Source: G963665185 sp049723905 (lineage in GTDB: Bacteria > Desulfobacterota > Desulfovibrionia > Desulfovibrionales > Desulfovibrionaceae). Taken from it: a stretch of 64,000 nt of DNA. Below the pieces are notes generated by a model, which saw only the letters and a list, made by a program, of their open reading frames with translations, was not told where the DNA came from and made no database searches. The position numbers were made by a program, and so were the translations under genes. Positions 34,356-43,551 of the stretch are shown here, in pieces (position 1 is the first letter of the stretch; each line of letters begins with the position of its first letter). The stretch is taken from the NCBI RefSeq assembly GCF_049723905.1, contig NZ_JBJKFD010000001.1:4490651-4554650 (forward strand), in the 5' to 3' direction.

Positions 34356-36155
34356 CTAATCTGTGCGGGGTTTTTTCAGCCTCTTGCCGACAATTCTGTT
34401 CCGTCCGTGCTGCTTGGCCTTGTACAGTAAATCGTCGCAGGTTTTGAGCAGGGCTTCGGGCGAAATTTCGTACGAGCCGTGCGCCGAGAGCACGCCGATA
34501 CTGACGGTCACGTATTGGCTCACCTTCGAAGTTTCATGGGGAATGGCAAGCCGTTCCACTCCGGCGCGGATTCTTTCCGCAACCATCAGGGCACCGTCGT
34601 GGTCCTCTGTAAAGGAGAGGAGACAACCGAACTCTTCGCCTCCATAGCGGAAGGCAATGTCCGTGGATCGCTTGAGTTCCCGCAACAGAACCTGGGCTAC
34701 ACCGCGCAAACAGTCGTCGCCTGCCACATGCCCGTACATGTCGTTGAATTGTTTGAAAAAATCAACATCCAGCAGAATGAGCGAAAGCGAGGACCCGGAG
34801 CGGCTGTGCTCCTGGAGCCTGATGCGCAGCGTCTTGTCGAAAAGACGGCGGTTGGCAAGGCCGGTAAGGCTGTCCTTGTTGGCCAGTTCCGCCAGCTCCC
34901 GGTTTTTCGCCTCCAGCTCCGAAGTGGTGCTGGCAAACAGGTGGCTCATCACTTTGAACAATTGATGTTTCTTCAGCTTGTTTTCCGACGTGCCGACGGA
35001 TTGCCGGGGGGCAGGCAAGGGGCAGTTGCAGCTGCCTGTTTCGGAAAGGGCCAGGACGGTCATTGTCTGCTGAAAGAAATGGGGACGGCGGTCCGGTGCG
35101 GTGTAATATTCGCCAAAGGTGAAAAATCCCGTGGCAGAGGAGCAGCACTCCAAGGCCTGCATATCCACGGTGATATCATCGCCTAAAATAGACAGCCGGG
35201 AAATGCAGCTGTAGGTGAAAAGCGCCTCGGGATCGAAGCTGGCAAGTTCCGCACGAAGCCTTTTCGCCCCCTGTTCCTGGAGGATGGCGTCGCAAAAGCT
35301 GAATCGGACCTGTTCTCCCGCCCGCAGCTCCTGCACAAGCTCAAACGAGCCGTCGTCGTTGATTGCCGCTATGGGGTTGGTCAGCTGGGTGTCGCCTTTG
35401 TCTATGAGAAGGGGAAAGTTGTTGATCATAAAAAACGACGACATGTTGGAATCAAAGCCAAGGTATTGTTTGTATATGTCACTGACGGATTGGTGGTCCA
35501 GGGCGTAAAGCCGTGTGCCTTCGGCATGGGTCACGGTCATTTTTTTGCCGATGGGGCCCCATCCTCTGTCGTAGGCGGTGTGAACGCACAGTGCTTCACC
35601 GCACAGGGCGGCAGCGGCAAATCCTGTCTCCATCAGCCCTTTTTCCGTAAAGATACAGACCCGGCTGTTCAATTCGTCGTAACCGCCAGCCTGTCCGCCC
35701 CCTATGGGGACATTTCCCCCCAGCTTTTTGCTCAGCGCTTTGAGAAAGGGCAGGTGGTTGGTGAAATTGCCATGTTTGAGACCTCTGCCGAAGACAATAA
35801 CGGCCTTGGGGGCGCTGGCTGCAAAATCTTCGCCCACGGCCTGCCCGGCAGCTTCAAGATCGTCTTCTTTTTTCAGGGTGGTATGTACCTTGGTCTGTTC
35901 AAAGAGCGAAATGCCGAGCACGACAGCGTGTTTCATTACGCGTGCGTTGAAGATTTCTCCCGCAGAACTCGCGCCGAGGATGGCCGTTCCCGGAAAAAGT
36001 TCCACAAGCTCCAAGCGCAGATTGTCAATTTTATGCGGATCGGAAATGCCACAGAAAGCCTGTATCAAAACCTGATCAGCAGGATGGGAAACGACTTTTT
36101 CTCGTATCCTCAACAGATCGTCTCTACCCTTGTAGACGATGTTCCAATGTTTCAA
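34356..36155 (-). CDS. FIST sensor domain diguanylate cyclase
   Basis: 599 residues from a TTG start at 36155 with GAGGGGG six bases upstream. FIST-N (residues ~25-220; LELVELFPGTAILGASSAGEI, VIVFGRGLKHGNFTNHLPFL) and FIST-C (~220-370; STATG-like CSSATGFFTFGEYY) form a ligand-binding sensory module thought to bind small molecules such as amino acids. A short coiled coil leads to a GGDEF domain with an intact GGEEF active site and an RSTD inhibitory site five residues upstream. It should make c-di-GMP in the cytosol in response to a metabolite. No membrane segment is seen. Confidence 0.92.
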   Translation of the reverse strand: MKHWNIVYKGRDDLLRIREKVVSHPADQVLIQAFCGISDPHKIDNLRLELVELFPGTAILGASSAGEIFNARVMKHAVVLGISLFEQTKVHTTLKKEDDLEAAGQAVGEDFAASAPKAVIVFGRGLKHGNFTNHLPFLKALSKKLGGNVPIGGGQAGGYDELNSRVCIFTEKGLMETGFAAAALCGEALCVHTAYDRGWGPIGKKMTVTHAEGTRLYALDHQSVSDIYKQYLGFDSNMSSFFMINNFPLLIDKGDTQLTNPIAAINDDGSFELVQELRAGEQVRFSFCDAILQEQGAKRLRAELASFDPEALFTYSCISRLSILGDDITVDMQALECCSSATGFFTFGEYYTAPDRRPHFFQQTMTVLALSETGSCNCPLPAPRQSVGTSENKLKKHQLFKVMSHLFASTTSELEAKNRELAELANKDSLTGLANRRLFDKTLRIRLQEHSRSGSSLSLILLDVDFFKQFNDMYGHVAGDDCLRGVAQVLLRELKRSTDIAFRYGGEEFGCLLSFTEDHDGALMVAERIRAGVERLAIPHETSKVSQYVTVSIGVLSAHGSYEISPEALLKTCDDLLYKAKQHGRNRIVGKRLKKPRTD

Positions 36156-36331
36156 AACAGCCCCCTCTTGCCGGATTCCGGTTGCCGGTGATGTTGCGCG
36201 CCGACAACATATGCAGAAAGCTCGTCCTATATACTATGAAATCCAATAACGTTGCCATTAGATTGATCACCTCGGAAAAAAGCGCTGTTTCTTTAGGCCG
36301 GACATCACTTTCAGAGCCAGATTGCCCAAAA

Positions 36332-36366
36332 AAAAAAGCCCCTACCTGGCGGAGGGGGGCTTTTTT
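36332..36366 (-). terminator. Bidirectional terminator downstream of the efflux operon
   Basis: AAAAAAGCCCC and GGGGCTTTTTT arms around a 13-base loop. On the minus strand it ends the three-gene RND efflux operon. Confidence 0.88.
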
Positions 36367-36377
36367 GGGATGAATCG

Positions 36378-36395
36378 ACGGCCATGCATGGCCGT
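36378..36395. other. Perfect 18-bp palindrome
   Basis: ACGGCCATGCATGGCCGT, without spacer, followed at 36401-36421 by a hairpin AACCGGC / GCCGGTT. Between a terminator and the end of the efflux gene it may be part of a compound terminator or a protein-binding site. Confidence 0.5.
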
Positions 36396-36451
36396 TGTTC
36401 AACCGGCGGATGGAGCCGGTTTGAGGGGAAGCTTGTTATCGGCTGACCAGG

Positions 36452-38047
36452 CTATTGGATGTCTCCCTGGCGGGATGTGTCCCTCTTTGGAGTTGTTGTT
36501 TGGTCTGTAGCGGTTGCAGTCGCCAGCAGGTTGCCGTCGGCATCGAAGTCGAGCGGCTGTCCTGCATCGAGGGCTTTGTCCCAGCCGCCGCCCAGCGCCT
36601 TTGCCAGCGATATGTAGTTCTCCACAATGGCGACCTTGCTCTGTACGAACTGGTCCTGGGCGGAATACAGCGATCTCTCGGCCGCGAGCACGTCCAGAAA
36701 ATTAGAAGCGCCGTTCTGGTAGAGCAGCTGGGAGAGTTCGACAGCTGTCTTGTAGTTGCGCACGGCCTTGGCAAGATCCTTTATTCTGGTCTGCTCGCGG
36801 GACAGGGCAACCGTGTTGTTTTCCACATCCTCCAGCGCGCTGAGCACGGCGATGCGATAGGCGTAATATTGTTGGTCGCGCTTTGCTTCGGCAATTTCCA
36901 CCTTGGCTGCCAGCTGTCCGCCGTTGAAGATGGGGATGCTCAGCGACGGCCCGATAACCCAGCCGATGGACGAACCCTTGGCAATGTCTCCGAACGTGGC
37001 GCTGGAGGTATCGAGGCTGCCGGAAATCGAGATGGCCGGGTATCTGGCTGCCTCGGCCTGGCCTATCCGGGCCGTGGTTTGGGCAAGCTGCCGTTCGGCC
37101 ATGCGTACGTCCGGGCGGTTGAGCAGGATGTTTGCCGGAACTCCGGCCGGGAGTTCGCGCCTGGGCATGGGCACGGGAGTGCTGTCCTTCATAAGGCCCA
37201 GCAGGGAATCCGGGGCCTTGCCCAAAAGAATGCCGAGCCTGTGCACGGCCTGCGCATACATGGCTTCATACGTGGGAATATTGGCCTCGGTGGTGTTCAC
37301 CAGGGCATCGGCCATGTGCATGTCCACGGCAGAGGAAACGCCGGCCTCAACCATCAGCGTGGTCAGGTGGGCTGTTTCCTTTTGCGATTCGGCAGTGCTT
37401 TTGGCCAGGGCAATCCGGGCCTGATAGCCGCGCGCCTCCACATAGTTGAGGGCCACGTCGCCTATGAGGGTCAGCAGGGCCGAGTTGAGATCTTCCTGTG
37501 CGGCATCCAGACCGAAGCCTGCGGCTTCCAGATTGCGCCGGTTGGCGCCGAAGAAGTCGAGTTCCCAGCTGGCGTCAAAACCGGCCTTGAACTTGTTGTA
37601 ATAGTTGGACCGGCCATTGGTAGAACTGGCCGAGGTCTTGCCGTAGCCGGTTCTGGCGGCCGAGGCCGAGCCGTCCACCAATGGCAGCAGTTTGCCCCCG
37701 GCTTCGCGGTAGGTTGCCCGGGCTTGGCGGACCCTGGCCTGGGCGGCGGCCACATTCAGACTTCCTTGCACGGCTTCGTTGATAAGCCGGTCGAGAAGCG
37801 GATCTTCCAGGCTGTTCCACCATTTTTTGAGGTTGGCGAGCCGTTCGCCGTCTATGGCCTGGGTGGCGTTCCATTGGCCGGGCAGGTCAAGGGCGGGTTG
37901 GTGATAGTCCGGCCCCACGGCGCAGCCTGCCAGCAGAACCAGCATCAGCAGGCCCGATCCCACCAGGCCCGATCCCAGCAGGGCGGAACGCCCGGAATGG
38001 TGGGCGGACGTGTTTTTTGTTCTTGGCATATGGTTGGTTGCTTTCAT
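36452..38047 (-). CDS. Outer-membrane efflux lipoprotein (NodT/OprM family)
   Basis: 531 residues. The N-terminus is basic, then hydrophobic, with a lipobox LLAGC near residue 41 and the family start VGPDYHQPALDLP. Two OEP repeats follow (coiled regions around LINEAVQGSLNVAAAQARVRQ and QLAQTTARIGQAEAARYPAIS). It forms the trimeric outer-membrane channel of the tripartite pump. Last gene of a minus-strand operon; it begins two bases after the RND gene ends. The residues after the OEP domain (PLDFDADGNLLATATATDQT) are probably disordered. Confidence 0.94.
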   Translation of the reverse strand: MKATNHMPRTKNTSAHHSGRSALLGSGLVGSGLLMLVLLAGCAVGPDYHQPALDLPGQWNATQAIDGERLANLKKWWNSLEDPLLDRLINEAVQGSLNVAAAQARVRQARATYREAGGKLLPLVDGSASAARTGYGKTSASSTNGRSNYYNKFKAGFDASWELDFFGANRRNLEAAGFGLDAAQEDLNSALLTLIGDVALNYVEARGYQARIALAKSTAESQKETAHLTTLMVEAGVSSAVDMHMADALVNTTEANIPTYEAMYAQAVHRLGILLGKAPDSLLGLMKDSTPVPMPRRELPAGVPANILLNRPDVRMAERQLAQTTARIGQAEAARYPAISISGSLDTSSATFGDIAKGSSIGWVIGPSLSIPIFNGGQLAAKVEIAEAKRDQQYYAYRIAVLSALEDVENNTVALSREQTRIKDLAKAVRNYKTAVELSQLLYQNGASNFLDVLAAERSLYSAQDQFVQSKVAIVENYISLAKALGGGWDKALDAGQPLDFDADGNLLATATATDQTTTPKRDTSRQGDIQ

Positions 38048-38049
38048 TG

Positions 38050-41000
38050 TTATTTTCCTGCGGTCTCCTGCGTCTCTTGCCTTGGGGCGGGAGCGTCGTC
38101 GTCAGGGGCGGGCTTCAGTTTGAACACTCGCCGCAGAGCGACATACAAAAGCGGGATGAAGAATATCCCGAGTACGGTTGCTGCGATCATGCCGCCCATA
38201 ACGCCGATACCTACGGAGTTCTGCGCTCCCGATCCCGCGCCCGTGGCTATTGCCAGCGGCATAACGCCCAGGATGAAGGCGAAGGAGGTCATGAGAATGG
38301 GCCGCAGACGCTGTTTGGCCGCAACAAGGGTGGCCTCTACGACGCCCATCCCGGCTTCCTGCTGGGCCACGGCGAATTCCACGATGAGAATGGCGTTTTT
38401 GGCGGCCAGACCGATGGTGGTGAGCAGCCCGACCTTGAAGTAGACGTCGTTGGTCTGCCCGAAGATGGTTGCCGCCAGCAGGGCACCGAAGATGCCGACC
38501 GGCACCGAAAGCATGACCGCAAAGGGGATGGACCAGCTTTCGTACAGCGCGGCCAGGCAGAGGAAGACCACCAGAATGGAAATTGCGTAGAGCGGCCCGG
38601 CCTGGTTGCCGGACAGCTTTTCCTGGGCCGAAAGGCCGGTCCACTGCAGGGTGAAGCCTGCGGGCAGCCTGGACACCAGACGCTCAATTTCATTCATGGC
38701 GTCGCCGGAGCTGACGCCCTGGGCGGCTTCGCCCTGGAGCTCCACGGCGGAGGAACCGTTGTAGCGCTCCAACCGGGGGGAGTTGAAGCTCCATCTGCCC
38801 GAGGCGAACGAGGCAAAGGGGACCATGTCGCCGGAGGTGTTGCGCACGTACCAGCGGTCCACGTCGTCTGGCTGCATGCGGAAGTCCTTGTCGCCTTGCA
38901 GGTAGACGGGCTTTACCCGGCCCCGGTCGATGAAGTCGTTGACGTAATCGCTGCCCCAGGCCGTGGACAGGGTCGTATTGATGTTGGCAAAGGAGAGGCC
39001 GAGAGCACTGGCCTTTTCCTGGTCGATGTCGACGTGGTACTGCGGTTGGTCTTCCTGCCCGTTGGGGCGGGTGTTGGCCAGCAGCTTGCTTTGCGCGGCC
39101 ATGCCCAGAAGCTGGTTGCGGACCTGCATCAAGCGTTCGTGGCCTGCGCCGTTGACGTCCTGCAGGTAGAAGTCGAAGCCGTTGGAGTTGCCCAGCCCGT
39201 GAATGGCGGGCGGAGCCAGGGTGAATATCCGCGCTTCCTTGAGCTGCGACAAGGCTCTCATGGCCCGTCCGGCAACGGCCTGGGCGGAAAGTGCGGGCGA
39301 TGTGCGGTCATCAAAAGGCTTGAGCCGCACAAAGGCGATACCGACGTTCTGGCCGGAAGCGCCGAAGTTGAAGCCCAGGGTGCTGAACACGCCTTCCACC
39401 GCATCCTTTTCCTGATTCAAAAAGTAGTTGCGCACCTTGACCATGACTCTTTCTGTGCGGTCCTTGGTGGCACCCACGGGAAGCTGTACGCTGGTTATGA
39501 GTATGCCCTGGTCTTCCAGGGGAAGAAAGGAGCTGGGCAGTTTGACGAACAGCCAGGCCATGCAGGCCGTGAGGAGCAGGAAGATGATCACGAACCTGCC
39601 CGTTCGGTGGAGTATCCAGGCCGTGCCGTCGCGGTAGGCCAGGGTGCTCCGGTCGAAGACACGGTTGAACCAGTTGAAGAACCGGAACTTGTTTTCCCCT
39701 GGCTTGTGCGGACGCAGAAGGGTGGCGCACAGGGCCGGGGTGAGGATCAGCGCGACCAGAACCGAGAGGACCATGGCCGAAACAATGGTGATGGAAAATT
39801 GCCTGTAGATGACGCCGACGGAGCCGCCGAAAAAGGCCATGGGCACGAAGACCGCGGACAGAACCGTGGCAATGCCGATCAGCGCGCCCGAGATTTCCTT
39901 CATGGACTTGCGGGTGGCCTCGCGCGGGGAGAGTCCTTCCACCGCCATCACGCGTTCCACGTTTTCAACCACCACAATGGCGTCGTCCACCAACAGGCCG
40001 ATGGCCAGGACCATGGCGAACATGGTCAGGGTGTTGATGGAATACCCTGCCACCGAGAGCACGGCAAAGGTTCCCAGCAGAACAACCGGCACGGCAACTG
40101 TGGGAATGAATGTGGCCCTGATGTTCTGCAGAAACAGGAACATGACGAAGAAGACCAGGATGATGGCCTCGATCAGTGTCTTGATCACCTCGTGAATGGA
40201 GAGCTGGACAAATGGGGTGGTGTCGTACGGATAGACCACCTCCACTCCCTTGGGAAAGGTGGTGGAGAGTTTGCCGATGGCCTTCTCGACCGCTTTCGCG
40301 GTCTGGATGGCATTGGCCCCAGTGGCCAGCATGATGGCCAGACCGGCTGAGGGCTTGCCGTTGAACGAGGCCGAGGTGGTGTAGCTTTCCGCGGCCAGTT
40401 CCACCGTGGCGACGTCGCCCAGGCGCACCACGGAGCCGTCGGACGAGCTTTTCAGGATGATGTTGCGGAATTGCTCGGGCGTTTCCAGGCGGCTGCGGGC
40501 CGTCATGGTGACGTTGAGCTGTTGCCCCTTGCGCGCGGGCAGGCCGCCCAGCTGTCCTGCGGATATCTGGGTGTTCTGTGCCTGGATGGCGGAGGCAACG
40601 TCGCCGGGCATCAGCGAGTATTTGGCCAGCTGGTCCGGGTTCAGCCAGATGCGCATGGCATAGGCCGAGGCGAAAAGCCGGGTGTCGCCCACGCCTTCGA
40701 CGCGTTTGAGCACGTCGTTGAGAGAGCTGTCCACGTAGTCGGCTATGTCCGTGGAGGACATGCTTCCGTCCGAGGAGACAAAGCCGATAACCATCAGAAA
40801 GCTGGACGTGGACTTGGTGACGTTGATGCCGTTGGTCTGCACCACGCTGGGCAGCTGGGCAGTTACCTGCTGCAGTTTGTTCTGCACCTGCATCTGGGCC
40901 ACGTCCGGGTTGGCCGCATTGGTAAAGGTGAGGGATATGTCGGCTCTGCCCGAGGCTGACGACGTTGAGGTCATGTAGTCGAGGTTGTCGATACCGGTCA

Positions 41001-41205
41001 TGCCCTGTTCGATGACCTTGGTGACCGAGTTTTCGACGGTTTGGGCGTCTGCCCCCGGATAGCTGCAACTGATGCGCACGGTAGTTGGCGCAATATCCGG
41101 GTATTGGGATATCGACAACGTGTCGAGGGCCAGCAGGCCCGCGAGCATGATGACGATGGCGATGACCCATGCGAAGATGGGTCGTTTTATGAAAAAGTCG
41201 GACAT
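38050..41205 (-). CDS. RND multidrug efflux transporter, HAE1 (AcrB/MexB) family
   Basis: 1051 residues, full length. It starts MSDFFIKRPIFAWVIAIVIM and has twelve membrane segments in two halves with large periplasmic loops. TM4 carries the proton-relay pair in GLLVDDAIVVVENVER. Family blocks PVGIFGALLAA and LTTIGLAAKNAILIVEFA are present. It exports amphiphilic drugs or other toxic compounds using proton motive force. It lies between the adaptor and outer-membrane genes and starts seven bases after the adaptor. Confidence 0.97.
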   Translation of the reverse strand: MSDFFIKRPIFAWVIAIVIMLAGLLALDTLSISQYPDIAPTTVRISCSYPGADAQTVENSVTKVIEQGMTGIDNLDYMTSTSSASGRADISLTFTNAANPDVAQMQVQNKLQQVTAQLPSVVQTNGINVTKSTSSFLMVIGFVSSDGSMSSTDIADYVDSSLNDVLKRVEGVGDTRLFASAYAMRIWLNPDQLAKYSLMPGDVASAIQAQNTQISAGQLGGLPARKGQQLNVTMTARSRLETPEQFRNIILKSSSDGSVVRLGDVATVELAAESYTTSASFNGKPSAGLAIMLATGANAIQTAKAVEKAIGKLSTTFPKGVEVVYPYDTTPFVQLSIHEVIKTLIEAIILVFFVMFLFLQNIRATFIPTVAVPVVLLGTFAVLSVAGYSINTLTMFAMVLAIGLLVDDAIVVVENVERVMAVEGLSPREATRKSMKEISGALIGIATVLSAVFVPMAFFGGSVGVIYRQFSITIVSAMVLSVLVALILTPALCATLLRPHKPGENKFRFFNWFNRVFDRSTLAYRDGTAWILHRTGRFVIIFLLLTACMAWLFVKLPSSFLPLEDQGILITSVQLPVGATKDRTERVMVKVRNYFLNQEKDAVEGVFSTLGFNFGASGQNVGIAFVRLKPFDDRTSPALSAQAVAGRAMRALSQLKEARIFTLAPPAIHGLGNSNGFDFYLQDVNGAGHERLMQVRNQLLGMAAQSKLLANTRPNGQEDQPQYHVDIDQEKASALGLSFANINTTLSTAWGSDYVNDFIDRGRVKPVYLQGDKDFRMQPDDVDRWYVRNTSGDMVPFASFASGRWSFNSPRLERYNGSSAVELQGEAAQGVSSGDAMNEIERLVSRLPAGFTLQWTGLSAQEKLSGNQAGPLYAISILVVFLCLAALYESWSIPFAVMLSVPVGIFGALLAATIFGQTNDVYFKVGLLTTIGLAAKNAILIVEFAVAQQEAGMGVVEATLVAAKQRLRPILMTSFAFILGVMPLAIATGAGSGAQNSVGIGVMGGMIAATVLGIFFIPLLYVALRRVFKLKPAPDDDAPAPRQETQETAGK

Positions 41206-41212
41206 CTTCTGG

Positions 41213-42499
41213 TTAGCCTTCTTCGGAAACGGACTGACTGGCCGCGGGATGGGTGGTAGCGGGGTGGTTGGTCGCCGACTGCGTGGCGGCCTGCACAGGG
41301 TGCACTTCGCCCGTGGCCTCTTCTATGACCATCTGTCTGGTTCTGACCTGCTGTCCTGCGCTGACGAACTGGGTGCCCTGGACGATGACCCGGTCGCCGT
41401 CCTTCAGCCCCGTTTCCACCAGCCAGGAGTTGCCGATGTTTTGCTCCACCTGGAGCTGGCGTTCCTCGACCTTGCCGTCCTTGTTCACAAACCAGGCCAC
41501 GGGATCGCCCTTGGTATTCCGGCTCACAGCGCGTTGGGGAACAAGGAAACAGTTGTCCACAACGCCTTCAATGACGATGGCGCGTACATACATGCCCGGC
41601 AGAAGCAGACGGTCCGGGTTGGCGAATTCGGCACGCAGGGTATAGGTGCCGGTGCTTTCATTCACGTTGGCTTCGGAAAATTCCAGTGTGCCCTTCAGCG
41701 GGTAAATGCTCCCGTTTTCCAGCTTCAGCTTCACGCTTACCCGTCCTCCGGCGGAGGATACCCGTCCCGAGGCAATGGCTTGGTGCATGTTGAGCAGACT
41801 GGTGCTGGACTGTGTGACGTCCACATTGATGGGGTCGAGGCTGCGTATGGTGGTCAGTGCCCTGCTTTGGTTGGCGGTGACCAGCGCCCCCGGAGTAAGG
41901 GCCGACTTGCCGACCTTGCCGCTGATGGGAGCCTTTATCTTGGTGTGGTCCAGGTTGATGCGTGCGGTCAGCACCTGTGCCTTGGCCGAGGCCACGGCAG
42001 CCAGATCCCTCTGATAGGTGGACTTGGCGTCTTCGTAGTCCTGCGTGCTGACGGCCTTGTGCTGTATAAGCCCCGAGTAGCGAACGGCCTTGCTCTTGGC
42101 GCTGGGCAGGGCGGCTTCCGCTTCCTGCAGGGCGGCCATGGCACTGGCGTAGGCCGCTTCATACGAGGACGGGTCTATCCTGTAGAGGACGTCTCCGGCC
42201 TTGACCTCACTGCCCTCGGTGAACAGCCGTTCCTGAATGATGCCGTCTACCTGCGGGCGGACGTCCGCCATAAGCGAGGCCGTGGTACGGCCCGGCAGTT
42301 CGGTGGTAAGCTCCACGGATTGCGGATGCAGGGTGATGACGCCCACTTCCGTGGGAGCTGGAGGAGGCGTTTCGGCCTTGGAGTCCTTTTCCTTGCAACC
42401 GGCAATTCCGGTGAGGAGCAGCAGGCAAAGCAAGCCTGCCGCTGCTGTGCGTCCCCCCCGGCCGGGGAACGAAAAATTATGGAATATAGTGAACCTCAA
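41213..42499 (-). CDS. RND efflux periplasmic adaptor (AcrA/MexA family)
   Basis: 428 residues with a lipoprotein signal (LLCLLLLTGIAGCKEKDS). The adaptor order is present: lipoyl-like first half (TEGSEVKAGDVLYRIDPSSYEA), coiled-coil hairpin with repeated Ala/Lys/Glu, second lipoyl half (RINLDHTKIKAPISGKVGKS), then the beta-barrel and membrane-proximal domains. The C-terminal ~35 residues are low-complexity Ala/Thr/His/Pro (QSATNHPATTHPAASQ). First gene of the efflux operon, divergent from tetR. Confidence 0.95.
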   Translation of the reverse strand: MRFTIFHNFSFPGRGGRTAAAGLLCLLLLTGIAGCKEKDSKAETPPPAPTEVGVITLHPQSVELTTELPGRTTASLMADVRPQVDGIIQERLFTEGSEVKAGDVLYRIDPSSYEAAYASAMAALQEAEAALPSAKSKAVRYSGLIQHKAVSTQDYEDAKSTYQRDLAAVASAKAQVLTARINLDHTKIKAPISGKVGKSALTPGALVTANQSRALTTIRSLDPINVDVTQSSTSLLNMHQAIASGRVSSAGGRVSVKLKLENGSIYPLKGTLEFSEANVNESTGTYTLRAEFANPDRLLLPGMYVRAIVIEGVVDNCFLVPQRAVSRNTKGDPVAWFVNKDGKVEERQLQVEQNIGNSWLVETGLKDGDRVIVQGTQFVSAGQQVRTRQMVIEEATGEVHPVQAATQSATNHPATTHPAASQSVSEEG

Positions 42500-42545
42500 T
42501 GTGGTTCCTCCTTGACGTTCTCAAACAATACGAATTACGGTACTT

Positions 42546-42569
42546 TGGAGTACTGATATTCATACTCCA
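42546..42569. promoter_or_regulatory. TetR-type operator palindrome
   Basis: TGGAGTA, ten-base spacer, TACTCCA: seven-bp perfect arms. It lies in the 119-bp gap between the divergent adaptor and tetR genes, about 50 bp from each start, which is where a repressor controlling both would bind. Confidence 0.75.
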
Positions 42570-42618
42570 GTGGGGTGTCAATTCGATTTTTGTTAAAAAA
42601 TTGTTAAATGAAGGGGAT

Positions 42619-43287
42619 ATGGAAAGCGCCAACAAGAAGAGGGGACGCCCCAGGACAATGTCCGACGAGCAGCGTCGCGTCTGCATCGTGGACGTGGCCG
42701 AGCAGCTGTTTGTCCGGAAGGGATACGGCGGTACGTCCACCGGAGAAATCGCGGGCCGGTGCCGTATTTCAAAGCAGACGCTGTACCGTATTTTTCCCGG
42801 AAAGCTGCAGTTGTTTATCGCCGTGGTCGAAGCCCATCGCATGCGCATGATGGACCTGGGGAACGGTTACGACGACCTGCCCATCGAAGAAGCCCTGGCC
42901 AAGGTATTTATGATAGACCTGGACCAGAAAGCCTACCAGCTGCGTGCCGCCTTTCTCCGGGCCTTGAACATGGAAGCGGCCAGCAGCCCGGAGCTGAGGA
43001 GAATCCTCCGTCTGCACGGGGGCGAAGCGAACCGTGCGGAACTTACCGCCTGGCTGGAAAGACAGTGCCGTCGGCGGAACCTCGTTATACATGATGTCGA
43101 CAGCGCCGCGCACCTGCTTATGGACATGTTTACCGGGTCTATCATCTGGGACGCTCTGGGCGGTTTCGGCTGGCCTTCCAGAGAAGCCCGCATAGAGCAT
43201 TTCAGGCAGTGCATTCAAATCTTTCTGCATGGCGTCCTTCCCATGGAAGGCTCTGCCGGACCATCGGACGGAAAGGCCGAACATTGA
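42619..43287 (+). CDS. TetR/AcrR family transcriptional regulator
   Basis: 222 residues from the ATG at 42619; upstream in-frame codons cover the operator and are unlikely to be translated. The N-terminal HTH is typical (VDVAEQLFVRKGYGGTSTGEIAG, KQTLYRIFPGKLQLF) after a basic KKRGRPRTM start. The C-terminal domain is of the AefR/YbiH-like kind (FRQCIQIFLHG near the end). It probably represses the divergent RND efflux operon and itself through the 42546-42569 palindrome, with release by a pump substrate. Confidence 0.93.
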   Translation: MESANKKRGRPRTMSDEQRRVCIVDVAEQLFVRKGYGGTSTGEIAGRCRISKQTLYRIFPGKLQLFIAVVEAHRMRMMDLGNGYDDLPIEEALAKVFMIDLDQKAYQLRAAFLRALNMEAASSPELRRILRLHGGEANRAELTAWLERQCRRRNLVIHDVDSAAHLLMDMFTGSIIWDALGGFGWPSREARIEHFRQCIQIFLHGVLPMEGSAGPSDGKAEH

Positions 43288-43551
43288 CTGCTTCAGTCGA
43301 GGCATCGTGCCCCTTGCGCTTGGATTTCATTTGGTAATATCTTTTTACAATTGTATCCCGGAGGATTGGGCAAAAAACAAAGAGGAATGGTCTAGGTAGG
43401 AACGGCCCTTTCATCCTATAAAAGACAGACAGGAACCGTTTCTTTGCACAAGGCCCCCCTCGGCAATTCTCCCATCCCTGTTGTTTCGTATGCAAAGGAG
43501 CGCGCCCGCTTTTGGTTGAGCCTGCGTAAGATGTTGGAATAAGGTGATTTT

